A stretch of 60,171 bases of DNA from an uncultured Lachnospiraceae bacterium (GTDB lineage: Bacteria > Bacillota > Clostridia > Lachnospirales > Lachnospiraceae), in contig CAJUGJ010000022.1 of assembly GCA_910586015.1 (NCBI GenBank), positions 1-60,171 of the forward strand, given 5' to 3'. The position numbers and the translations under genes were made by a program. Within the stretch, counting starts at the first letter, position 1. Each line of letters starts with the position of its first letter. Below are positions 37,597 through 45,001 of the stretch, one piece after another. The notes below the pieces were generated by a model. The model did not search any database. It worked only from the letters and a program-made list of their open reading frames with translations, and had not been told where the DNA came from.

Positions 37597-38976
37597 TTAT
37601 CTTCCGCCGACAGTAATAGAAGAAACACGAATTAATGGCTGTCCTACATCCGTTGGAATACTTCCACTTAAAGAGCCACACATTCCCTGCCCACGCTCTA
37701 AATTTGTTCCAACCATATCAATTTTTGTAAGGATTTCTGCACCTGTACCAATTAAACTAGCCCCTCGAACTGGCTCTTGAATTTGTCCGTTGCGAATCAT
37801 ATATCCTTCTGTGACTGCGAAATTAAAACTTCCTGTAACAGGATCTACCGAACCGCCTCCCATTGATTTTGCATATAATCCATACTCAATTGACCGAATA
37901 ATATCCTCATTTTTATCTGGACCATTCTCAATAAATGTATTTGTCATACGAGAAGTTGGTTCAAAAAGATAACTTTGTCTGCGACTGCTTCCTGTAGACT
38001 CCATATTCATACGTCTTCCATTTAATTTATCTATCAAATAGGATTTTAAAACTCCATTCTCAATTAATACGTTTCGTTTGGAAGGGTGTCCTTCGTCGTC
38101 AATATTAATCGAACCCCAAGCGTTTGGTATCGTTCCGTCGTCTACTGCTGTCACTTTTTCTCCTGCAATCTTTTGTCCAAGTTTTCCTGCAAATTGAGAA
38201 CTTCCTACTGCGACAGATGTTGCTTCAAGGGAATGACCACATGCTTCGTGAAAAATTACTCCACCAAATCCATTTTCAATTGCCACTGGCATTGTTCCTG
38301 CTTTAATATAGTCTGCATCTAACATAACAAGCGCCTGTTTTGCTGCCTTTTGTCCAATTTCTTTTGGAGAAAATAAATCAAACATCTCCAAGCCCATTCT
38401 ACGTCCTGGAGAACAAGAACCGGTTTGATTTTCTCCTTCTTTACTTGCAACTGCATTAATTACTAGACGGGTACGAATTTGACGATCCTGCGCAAATAAT
38501 CCCTCGCTATTTGCAACTAGGATTTTATGATCTACATCTAAGAAAACACCTGACACTTGAGAAATTCTTTCATGATACTCTTTAGCAGAAAAATAAGCTT
38601 CTTTTAAAAGATCAATCTTTGTTTGATTTTTACATGAAGAAGGAACAATACGAATTGGGTGAATATCTCCAAAAATTCTCTCTGTTAAACAAACCTGCGA
38701 AATAGTTGGAGAATCGGAGAGTGTATCTGCCACTTTTTTGGCACATGCTAGTAAACCTAAACGGCTCATATCTGTTGTACATCCTGAAATACAGCGGCAT
38801 CCTTTAAAGACTCGAATACCGACTCCTGAAATTACTCTGTCTGAAATATTTTGTACCCTGCTGTCAATCATATAAATACTTTTTTCATCTGTATGTTCAG
38901 CAAAGATCTCTGCAAAATCTGCTCCTGTGGAAAGAGCTGCTATTAAGACTTCCTGTAGTATATCTTTCGATATCAT
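37597..38976 (-). CDS. TldD family metalloprotease
   Basis: 459 residues from the ATG at 38974-38976, preceded by GAGGG at 7 bp. The zinc motif HEACGH (HExxxH) is in GVIFHEACGHSLEAT, and the C-terminal sequence VDPVTGSFNFAVTEGYMIRNG is typical. It is the catalytic partner of the downstream TldE-like protein. The pair is followed by a NatA-type exporter; this may be chance, or a peptide-processing and export set. No precursor peptide gene was seen. Confidence 0.9.
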   Translation of the reverse strand: MISKDILQEVLIAALSTGADFAEIFAEHTDEKSIYMIDSRVQNISDRVISGVGIRVFKGCRCISGCTTDMSRLGLLACAKKVADTLSDSPTISQVCLTERIFGDIHPIRIVPSSCKNQTKIDLLKEAYFSAKEYHERISQVSGVFLDVDHKILVANSEGLFAQDRQIRTRLVINAVASKEGENQTGSCSPGRRMGLEMFDLFSPKEIGQKAAKQALVMLDADYIKAGTMPVAIENGFGGVIFHEACGHSLEATSVAVGSSQFAGKLGQKIAGEKVTAVDDGTIPNAWGSINIDDEGHPSKRNVLIENGVLKSYLIDKLNGRRMNMESTGSSRRQSYLFEPTSRMTNTFIENGPDKNEDIIRSIEYGLYAKSMGGGSVDPVTGSFNFAVTEGYMIRNGQIQEPVRGASLIGTGAEILTKIDMVGTNLERGQGMCGSLSGSIPTDVGQPLIRVSSITVGGR

Positions 38977-39119
38977 ATTTTTTCCCTCATTTCTGTACAA
39001 TCTTATTTACCTGTTTTTTAATAATACCACAAGTTTTAATATCCGTCTATAAAAAAATACTTCAACAAAATAAGAAAGTCAATATGTCTTACATTTATTG
39101 CGTTAAAGTAAAAAAGAAA

Positions 39120-39160
39120 GAAAATAGATAGTGAAGATATTATCTTCACTATCTATTTTC
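39120..39160 (-). terminator. Terminator overlapping the stop of the TetM-like gene
   Basis: A perfect 19-bp stem (39120-39138 with 39142-39160, loop ATT) contains the TAG stop codon of the gene ending at 39149. On the minus strand it is followed by a T-rich tract. Confidence 0.85.
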
Positions 39161-41146
39161 TTCTTCCAATGGACAGTGCATATATGCTTCTGCTTCCTGC
39201 CAAGAAACATAAAATCCACTGCCATGAGAGCAAAAAACGGAACCAGATATTGCCTGTGGATCGTGTTCTGCGTCATATCCTATTTTTTCAATTACCTCTT
39301 TTGTATTATGACAAGGCAAATATCCACTTACTGTTAATATTATTGTACCCGAACCTTTGACAAGAGAAGCAAATTCTTTTGGGTAATCCATCATAGTTGC
39401 TACAGGTGCTTTTCCTGTCAGCAAAACTTCTTGTTCTCCTAAATCTAATTGTGTCACTGTTCCATACCTTTTTTTAATATCAGCAATTACATGTCCTGAC
39501 ATTTGAGATGGTACCGTAATTTGTACTTGATAAATTGGCTCTAATAATATAAGATCTGCTTTACAAAGCCCCTGATAAACTGCTCTATCTGTTGCCTGTC
39601 TAAAGTCTCCCCCTTCTGTATGCTTTAAATGAGCCCTTCCACAAGTTAGTTGAATTCGTACATCTGTAAGTGGTGAACCTGTCAACCTTCCTTTGTACTC
39701 CTGTTGTTTGAGATGGGAAAGAATTTGATTTTGATAATTTTGCGATAAAATATCTACATGCGTATGACTTTCTGTCAAAATTCCAGTTCCAGATTTTTCT
39801 GGATCCAATTTTAGATGGACTTCTGCATAGTGTCTAAGTGGTTCATAATGTCCATAGCCTTTAACTGGTTTCGCAATGGTTTCTAAATACTGTACCTCGC
39901 AAGTTCCTAATTCCACCAAAATTTTAAATCGCTGCTCTAAGGTTTCTTTTAATACCTCTGCTTGAATTGTTCCCATAATATGTACTTTTACTTGTTCAAG
40001 TCGTTCTTCATATTCTACCTTTAGCATTGGATCTTCTTCTTGTAAAAGATATAATACCTCTAATAAGCGTTTTATTGGTGTCTGATCTTTGCAGATCAAA
40101 CGAACCTGCAAAATAGGTTTTTGTTCAAATTTAGTCACAGAAAGTGTTTCCCCTAATACAGAACCTATGATTGCCTTTGTAAAGCCAGTTACTGCACATA
40201 ACTGTCCTTGTGTTGCTGTTTCCACAAGACGATACTTTTCTCCTGAATAAATTCGAATCTGATCTGCTTTTTCTGTACAGAGTTCTCCATTTGGAAGTCT
40301 TAGTACCACCTCTTGTTTTACACTCAAATGACCACTTACTACTTTTAGAAATACAATACGATTTCCTTTTTCATCTCTGCGGATTTTATATATAATCCCC
40401 GATAATTCTTCTATCTGTTTCGGTTTAGAAGCTTGTTTTAATTCACAAAATAATTCCAATAATAGATCAATTCCCTGTTGCTTTAATGCAGAACCGCAAA
40501 TACATGGAAACAGACGGCATGACCTGATTTCTTCACAAACTATTTTCTTTATTATCTCTTGTTTTGGATTTTCCTCTGATATATAATATTCTAATAAAGC
40601 ATCGTTTGCCTCTGCAAAATTTTCTAATTCTTCCTGTGACAAACTTTGCTGTTCCTCTTTATTTTTCTTTAGTATCTTTTCTGGAAATATTACACTTGCT
40701 TTGGACAGTCGTTTTTTTATCTGAAAGAGAGTCTGATCGATATCTGCCCCTTCCCGATCTAATTTATTTAGGAAAAAGATAGTTGGAATCTTTCTTTCTT
40801 TTAACAATTTCCATACATATGTGGTATACCCTGTCACTCCCTCTACTAAACTGATAATCACCACAGCATAATCAAGAACTGCTAAACTTCGTTCCATCTC
40901 TGTAGAAAAATCCATATGTCCTGGAGTATCTAAAAGATGAAATTCCATTCCCTGATAGCAAAATTCTGCCTGTCCAAGAAATACTGTAATTCCTCTTTTT
41001 CTTTCTATTTCCTCAAAATCTAAGTGTGTATCTCCAAAATCTACACGTCCCGGTCTTTTTAGAGTACCAGTGGAATATAAAATCTGCTCTGCTACTGTTG
41101 TCTTTCCTGCGTCTACATATGCTAACAGTCCTATCGTATTCTGCAT
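39149..41146 (-). CDS. TetM/EF-G-like translational GTPase (chromosomal, ribosomal protection type)
   Basis: 665 residues. The GTPase domain has AYVDAGKTT (9-17), RKRGIT (switch II neighbourhood), DTPGHMDF and FFLNKLDREG, followed by EF-G-like domains II-V (e.g. SGTGILTESHTHVDILSQNYQNQI). Length and order match TetM/TetO ribosomal protection proteins (about 640 residues), but the sequence is divergent from the acquired ones, and no mobile DNA or leader peptide is adjacent. Such chromosomal relatives are common in Lachnospiraceae and their role is uncertain. It is co-transcribed with the HPr-like gene, 15 bp upstream. Confidence 0.85.
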   Translation of the reverse strand: MQNTIGLLAYVDAGKTTVAEQILYSTGTLKRPGRVDFGDTHLDFEEIERKRGITVFLGQAEFCYQGMEFHLLDTPGHMDFSTEMERSLAVLDYAVVIISLVEGVTGYTTYVWKLLKERKIPTIFFLNKLDREGADIDQTLFQIKKRLSKASVIFPEKILKKNKEEQQSLSQEELENFAEANDALLEYYISEENPKQEIIKKIVCEEIRSCRLFPCICGSALKQQGIDLLLELFCELKQASKPKQIEELSGIIYKIRRDEKGNRIVFLKVVSGHLSVKQEVVLRLPNGELCTEKADQIRIYSGEKYRLVETATQGQLCAVTGFTKAIIGSVLGETLSVTKFEQKPILQVRLICKDQTPIKRLLEVLYLLQEEDPMLKVEYEERLEQVKVHIMGTIQAEVLKETLEQRFKILVELGTCEVQYLETIAKPVKGYGHYEPLRHYAEVHLKLDPEKSGTGILTESHTHVDILSQNYQNQILSHLKQQEYKGRLTGSPLTDVRIQLTCGRAHLKHTEGGDFRQATDRAVYQGLCKADLILLEPIYQVQITVPSQMSGHVIADIKKRYGTVTQLDLGEQEVLLTGKAPVATMMDYPKEFASLVKGSGTIILTVSGYLPCHNTKEVIEKIGYDAEHDPQAISGSVFCSHGSGFYVSWQEAEAYMHCPLEEENR

Positions 41147-41161
41147 TTTTCTATATTTTTT

Positions 41162-41413
41162 CTAGCAGACTAAAAACTGCTCTATCGCTAAAAGTGCATT
41201 TTCTTCGTCTGATCCTTCTACATGAATTCCAAGTTCTAAGCCTTTTTGTATTGGAAATGCCATCATTCCCATAATACTTTTTGCATTAATTTTTCTTGAT
41301 CCGTTCTCAAAAATAATATTGCTGTCAAAATGACAAGCTACATTTACAAGTTCTGCAATTGGATTATCATATACATCCATGATATTTCCAATAACAACAT
41401 TTTTACTACTCAT
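41162..41413 (-). CDS. HPr-fold protein lacking the phosphorylatable His15
   Basis: 83 residues from the ATG at 41411-41413 (AGGAG at 7 bp). It aligns without gaps with HPr: Ser46 is present in KSIMG (45-49), and residue 18 is Pro, but position 15 is Tyr instead of His and position 17 is Asn instead of Arg. It therefore cannot carry phosphate from enzyme I in the PTS. It resembles Bacillus Crh (Gln at 15) in concept, and could be phosphorylated on Ser46 by HPr kinase for carbon regulation. No ptsI or ptsK is nearby. Confidence 0.85.
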   Translation of the reverse strand: MSSKNVVIGNIMDVYDNPIAELVNVACHFDSNIIFENGSRKINAKSIMGMMAFPIQKGLELGIHVEGSDEENALLAIEQFLVC

Positions 41414-41715
41414 TCCCTCACTCCTCATTCTTGTCCATTTTTCATACTACCATCGCCACTATACCCTCTTTTGTGTCAAATTGCAAGCAAAACTTTAGAT
41501 TTTCTAAAATTTTTCTAGTAAAAATTCTCTTTTTTACTTTTTCTTACTTTTGTAGCACATGATTCTTTTGTAGTATTATTAAAAAAATCAAAATTAAACT
41601 TGAATTTTTTAACAATATTTTTTTGCCCAAAAATAGAGGCTGTTGTACTAAGAAAATCAAATACAAGATATTGTATGTTCGATTCTTAATGCAACAACCT
41701 CTTTTTTATTCTATT
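41414..41715. other. Intergenic region
   Basis: About 300 bp without a gene. It holds the hairpin repeat at 41635-41702, which acts as the terminator of the short-chain dehydrogenase, plus AT-rich sequence in which the promoter of the HPr-like gene should lie. I could not single out a convincing promoter. Confidence 0.5.
41635..41702. repeat. Dispersed hairpin repeat (copy 2), terminator of the short-chain dehydrogenase
   Basis: Imperfect arms AGAGGCTGTTGTACTAAGAA and the matching right arm (41671-41702), with the central ACAAGATA motif also found in the perfect hairpin at 7735-7811. On the minus strand it is followed by ATTTTT. The right arm keeps the imperfect complementarity seen in copies that have drifted. 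Confidence 0.75.
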
Positions 41716-42465
41716 TTAACTTCTTGCTGCTCCGTCTACTGAAAGTATTACTCCTGTTACATAAGAAGCCATATCACTTGCTAAATATAAAAAGGCATTT
41801 GCTACATCTTCTGGCTCTCCAACTCTTCCTAAAGGAATGGTTGCAATAATTGGTTGAATGACTTCTTTTGGAAGACTGGACACCATATCTGTATTAGTTA
41901 CACCTGGAGCTACTGCATTCACACGAATATGGTATTTTCCTAATTCTCTTGCTAACGATTTTGTCATTCCATTAATAGCAAATTTAGAAGTTGGATATCC
42001 ACAACCTGAAGGCTGTCCATAAATACTTACCATAGAACTTGTATTTAAAATAACTCCACCCTCTTGTTCCTTCATATATTCTACTACTGCTTTTGTACAA
42101 TAAAATGCAGAATTTACATTGAGATCCATAATTTTTTGGAATTCTTCTGGTTTATAGTTAAAAATACTATCTCTTGCAGAAATTCCTGCATTATTTACTA
42201 AAATATCAATAGTTCCAAACTCTTCTTTCACTCTTTTAAAACTCTCTTCTATTTCACTTGAATTACTTAAATCTGGCCAGATTCCAGTAACAGGATATTC
42301 CGAATTCTCTTCTTTTAGTTTTTCTACTGCACGTTCTGCCGTTTCTTGTCTTGATCCACATAAAATAACTCTTGCACCATTTTCCAAAAACTTCTTTACA
42401 ATAGCAAAGCCAATGCCTCTGCTACCTCCTGTGACAACTGCAACTTTTCCTTTTAATAATTCCAT
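41716..42465 (-). CDS. Short-chain dehydrogenase/reductase, BaiA-like or FabG-like
   Basis: 249 residues. NAD(P) site TGGSRGIG (12-19), NNAG (91-94) and the catalytic set Ser144, Tyr157 and Lys161. The sequence around it (GYPTSKFAI, VAPGVTNTDM, the terminal SVDGAARS) and the WPDLSN segment look closer, from memory, to the bile-acid 3-alpha-hydroxysteroid dehydrogenase BaiA of Clostridium scindens than to typical FabG. The substrate is unproven; a 3-oxoacyl-ACP reductase or other carbonyl reductase remains possible. It is a single gene with its own control region. Confidence 0.75.
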   Translation of the reverse strand: MELLKGKVAVVTGGSRGIGFAIVKKFLENGARVILCGSRQETAERAVEKLKEENSEYPVTGIWPDLSNSSEIEESFKRVKEEFGTIDILVNNAGISARDSIFNYKPEEFQKIMDLNVNSAFYCTKAVVEYMKEQEGGVILNTSSMVSIYGQPSGCGYPTSKFAINGMTKSLARELGKYHIRVNAVAPGVTNTDMVSSLPKEVIQPIIATIPLGRVGEPEDVANAFLYLASDMASYVTGVILSVDGAARS

Positions 42466-42768
42466 TTTTAAACCTCCTTACTATAACTACTCTTAAAACT
42501 TGTCCTTATGGTATTATAACGTGTGAATATATTTAATGCTCCGTTCACACAGATATTCTGGTTTTGAACGTAATTTGCTATACGAAATATTGAAAGTTCT
42601 GATTGTTTCGCTTACTCATATCAAAATTACACTGAAATGTTTCATTGTAACCGATTACAAGAGTACTTATGTATTATATCATAGATTTTATTGACTATCA
42701 ATTGTTTTAGTAAAGATATCCGATATTCTACCGAGAATAAGATAAATTTTAATTTGTACATGAAAATT
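42466..42768 (-). promoter_or_regulatory. Control region of the short-chain dehydrogenase
   Basis: No gene in this 300-bp gap. On the minus strand, TATAAT (42513-42518) is the likely -10. Directly upstream, GTGTGAA (42521-42527) and TTCACAC (42544-42550) form a perfect 7-bp inverted repeat covering the -35 area, a likely repressor or activator site. Further up, TTGTAACCGATTACAA (42645-42660) is a perfect palindrome with a CG centre that fits the consensus of LacI-family operators and CcpA cre sites. GGAGG precedes the start codon. Confidence 0.6.
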
Positions 42769-43248
42769 TTATTTGTGATAAGGTTCTTTATGAATAATTC
42801 GAAATACTCTATATATCTGTTCTAACAAAATGACACGCATTAACTGATGCGGAAATGTCATTTTCGAAAAACTAAGTAACTCATCCGCCTTTTTTAAAAC
42901 TTCTTTATCCAATCCCAAAGATCCTCCAATTATAAATAAAATATGACTTTTTCCTTCTATACAATGTTTTTCAATTTGAGCGGCAAATTCTGTAGAAGAA
43001 TACATCTCCCCTTCAATAGCAAGTGCTATGATATATGCTTCCTCTGGTAAAGATTTTAAAATTCTCTCTCCTTCTCTTTTCTTAATCGCATCTTCTGCCG
43101 CCTGTCCAATCCCATCTGGCGTTTTTTCATCTGCTAGTTCAATAATGTTTAATTTACAGTACCTACTTAATCTTTTTTGATATTCTTCTAAGGCAGAAAC
43201 AAAAAATTTTTCTTTTAACTTTCCCACACATACTAAAGTAATCTTCAT
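42769..43248 (-). CDS. rlmH: 23S rRNA (pseudouridine-1915 N3)-methyltransferase RlmH
   Basis: 159 residues, exact family length. RlmH methylates pseudouridine 1915 in helix 69 of assembled ribosomes. Family features: the opening KITLVCVGKLKEKF, IGGSLGLDKEVLKKAD (SAM binding in the SPOUT knot), SFSKMTFPHQLMRVILLEQIYRVFRI and the C-terminal YHK. It follows the split ThrE gene by 12 bp, so they are co-transcribed. Confidence 0.97.
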   Translation of the reverse strand: MKITLVCVGKLKEKFFVSALEEYQKRLSRYCKLNIIELADEKTPDGIGQAAEDAIKKREGERILKSLPEEAYIIALAIEGEMYSSTEFAAQIEKHCIEGKSHILFIIGGSLGLDKEVLKKADELLSFSKMTFPHQLMRVILLEQIYRVFRIIHKEPYHK

Positions 43249-43260
43249 CGTTATCCCAAT

Positions 43261-43707
43261 TTAGCTATTTTTCGATTTTTTTGCATAAGTCGTCTGTTTT
43301 GCAGTTCGAAATACAGTGTCCATTATAAAGATTGCAATTGCAATCATGCCTGCAATCTGTAACGTCTGGCTAAAATAATATCCAGTCATATTTCGATCTC
43401 CAATAATCATATAATAGACAATTCGATACATCCCTACTCCTGGAACAGTTGGAAGAATGGCAGGAATTAAAAATATTGTCACAGGAGCTTTAAATAATCT
43501 TGCAAAACTGTGAGAAATTAATGCTGCTGCCAAAGTTGCAACAAAAATTCCTATAGTTTCTATAGCACCTGTCTTTAACATTAACAAATAGACCAGCCAT
43601 CCAGCCGCCCCAACAAAACTTGAATAAAATAAAAATTTTTTGGGAACACTTAATATTACAGACATGGCTAATACTGCAAAAAATGCACCTATTACCTGTA
43701 TAAGCAT
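43261..43707 (-). CDS. Threonine/serine exporter, ThrE C-terminal half (DUF3815)
   Basis: 148 residues from the ATG at 43705-43707; a longer reading overlaps the partner gene and has no site. Four to five membrane helices with PAILPTVPGVGMYRIVYYMI, a family motif. It corresponds to the C-terminal transporter half of ThrE, split into a separate gene as in many Firmicutes. It works with the gene just upstream. Confidence 0.85.
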   Translation of the reverse strand: MLIQVIGAFFAVLAMSVILSVPKKFLFYSSFVGAAGWLVYLLMLKTGAIETIGIFVATLAAALISHSFARLFKAPVTIFLIPAILPTVPGVGMYRIVYYMIIGDRNMTGYYFSQTLQIAGMIAIAIFIMDTVFRTAKQTTYAKKSKNS

Positions 43708-43726
43708 AAATAGCTTCTTCCTTTCC

Positions 43727-44527
43727 TTAAAATTCTCCTCCAAATACAAATCCACCAAATGAAAGACCTGCTCCTACACCTACACCTAAAGAAGCAGCAA
43801 TTACAAAAGCTTCAATTACTCTGGCAGCTCCAGACATATAATCTCCTTGAAGTGTATCCCGAATTGCGTTTGTAATGGCCACCCCCGGCAGCAGTGCCAT
43901 AATGGAACCTGCAATCAATAATTCCATGTCCAAAGTTATTCCCGGCAATTTAGCAAATCCCTGACAGGTAAAAGACATCAAAAAAGAAACTGCCATATTT
44001 AATACAAAGCCATTAATTTTAAATTTTCGGTTAATCATCTGACTAAACACAATAAACAGACCATTGACGGATGCAAAGCAACTCTCTGCCCATCCTCCTC
44101 CCAATAGGAGCGTAAAAAATGCCGCAGTCAAAATCATACATACATAATTTAACCAGATAGGATATCTTTTTGATTGAATTCGTTTTAGATTATGAAATGC
44201 CTGTTTTAATGTAATCTCTCCACCACAATACTTTCTGGAAATTTCGTTGACATCAGAAATATTGCCCAGATTTGTGCTTTTCTCTCCAACACGTCTTGTA
44301 ATACTAATCGTATCAACCCGCCAATCAGCTAATGTAGCCATAATTCCAGTTGCTACTACAAAAACATCACAACGTTCAAACCCAGAAGTTTTTAATATTC
44401 TGTAAATGGTATCCTCCACACGGTATGTTTCTGCCCCCGCAACTAACATAATTTCTCCTGCTAATACTGCTGTATCCATTAATAGTTGGTAGTCCATTTT
44501 TTCGGGAATATTTTTATTTTCCTCCAA
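43727..44527 (-). CDS. Threonine/serine exporter, ThrE N-terminal half (DUF1212)
   Basis: 266 residues. A cytoplasmic N-terminal domain (LMDTAVLAGEIMLVAGAETYRVEDTIYRI, about 15-130) is followed by five membrane helices. The motif GAETYRVEDT is typical. It exports small amino acids, or other small solutes, together with the downstream half. It is the first gene of the thrE-rlmH unit. Confidence 0.87.
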   Translation of the reverse strand: MEENKNIPEKMDYQLLMDTAVLAGEIMLVAGAETYRVEDTIYRILKTSGFERCDVFVVATGIMATLADWRVDTISITRRVGEKSTNLGNISDVNEISRKYCGGEITLKQAFHNLKRIQSKRYPIWLNYVCMILTAAFFTLLLGGGWAESCFASVNGLFIVFSQMINRKFKINGFVLNMAVSFLMSFTCQGFAKLPGITLDMELLIAGSIMALLPGVAITNAIRDTLQGDYMSGAARVIEAFVIAASLGVGVGAGLSFGGFVFGGEF

Positions 44528-44725
44528 TGATTTTATCTCTCTTTCTCATCTTTTACAATAAAATTTTTCGTTCTCTATTATACTGTTCTTATTTTGTTAT
44601 GTAAAGTAAAATAATAATACAAAAACCTTCACAAAAACATAAATCAGAAAAATATGAACAAAAAACGAACATAGATGTTCACAAATCTTTTTCAATTTCT
44701 TCATACTTTACTCATAAATCATTGT

Positions 44726-44731
44726 TATAAT
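44726..44731 (+). promoter_or_regulatory. -10 box of small RNA 1
   Basis: TATAAT lies about 10 bp before the 5' hairpin. The -35 region (about ATACTT or TACTTT) is weak. Confidence 0.5.
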
Positions 44732-44738
44732 AATCATC

Positions 44739-44830
44739 ATAGAAAGTGAATGAAATATGTTTCACTCTCTCCTCCTCCCCCAATTATAATATATAATACA
44801 AAAAGCCGACAAATTTGTCAGGCTTTTTTG
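44739..44830 (+). ncRNA. Candidate small RNA 1 with anti-Shine-Dalgarno linker
   Basis: Predicted unit of about 90 nt. A 5' stem (AGAAAGTGAA 44741-44750 with TTCACTCTCT 44761-44770, one mismatch) is followed by the pyrimidine stretch 44765-44781 containing CCTCCTCCCCC, then an AT-rich spacer and a terminator (stem GACAAA/TTTGTC plus AGCC/GGCT, ending in a T-run at 44824-44829). CCTCCT is the exact complement of AGGAGG. There is no open reading frame. Strand and structure come from sequence only; expression is not shown. Confidence 0.65.
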
Positions 44831-44911
44831 TTTTGATAAATTAGGTAAAATTCCTTTACACTTTTTATGGTTATTTCATAAATCAATCACAATTTCAACA
44901 CATTTCCTAAG

Positions 44912-44917
44912 TATACT
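44912..44917 (+). promoter_or_regulatory. -10 box of small RNA 2
   Basis: TATACT just upstream of the second hairpin. No clear -35 hexamer was found at 16-18 bp. Confidence 0.45.
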
Positions 44918-44923
44918 AGAGCC

Positions 44924-45000
44924 TAGATAGTGGTTAAACACTTTCTACTCCCACCCTATTATACGCAACAAAAAGCAGGCTTTCCCGGCCTGCTTTTTGT
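44924..45000 (+). ncRNA. Candidate small RNA 2, paralog of small RNA 1
   Basis: Predicted unit of about 77 nt. The 5' stem TAGATAGTG/CACTTTCTA (44924-44946 region, one mismatch) matches the layout and core letters of small RNA 1 (AGAxAGTG...CACTxTCT). The linker CTACTCCCACCCTATTATA is also similar, then a GC-rich terminator (GCAGGC/GCCTGC, 44975-44993) and a T-run. The terminator is palindromic and may also serve the minus-strand gene ending at 45002. Confidence 0.6.
44970..45000. terminator. Terminator shared by small RNA 2 and the CBS-domain gene
   Basis: AAAAAGCAGGC pairs with GCCTGCTTTTT; each side is flanked by A- or T-runs, so it can act in both directions. The CBS-domain gene ends at 45002. 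Confidence 0.8.
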
Positions 45001-45001
45001 T

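Larger units (their letters stand above)
44528..45001. other. Intergenic region with two small RNA units
   Basis: No protein gene is seen in this 474-bp gap. It holds two tandem plus-strand short transcription units (44739-44830 and 44924-45000) and, near 44667-44680, the dyad GAACATAGATGTTC. The AT-rich first 100 bp should carry the promoter of thrE on the minus strand. Confidence 0.6.

Noticed and set aside
44667..44680. GAACATAGATGTTC as a LexA (SOS) box
   Set aside because: The half-sites match GAAC/GTTC but the spacer is 6 bases, not the 4 of the Firmicutes consensus, and no SOS gene follows.
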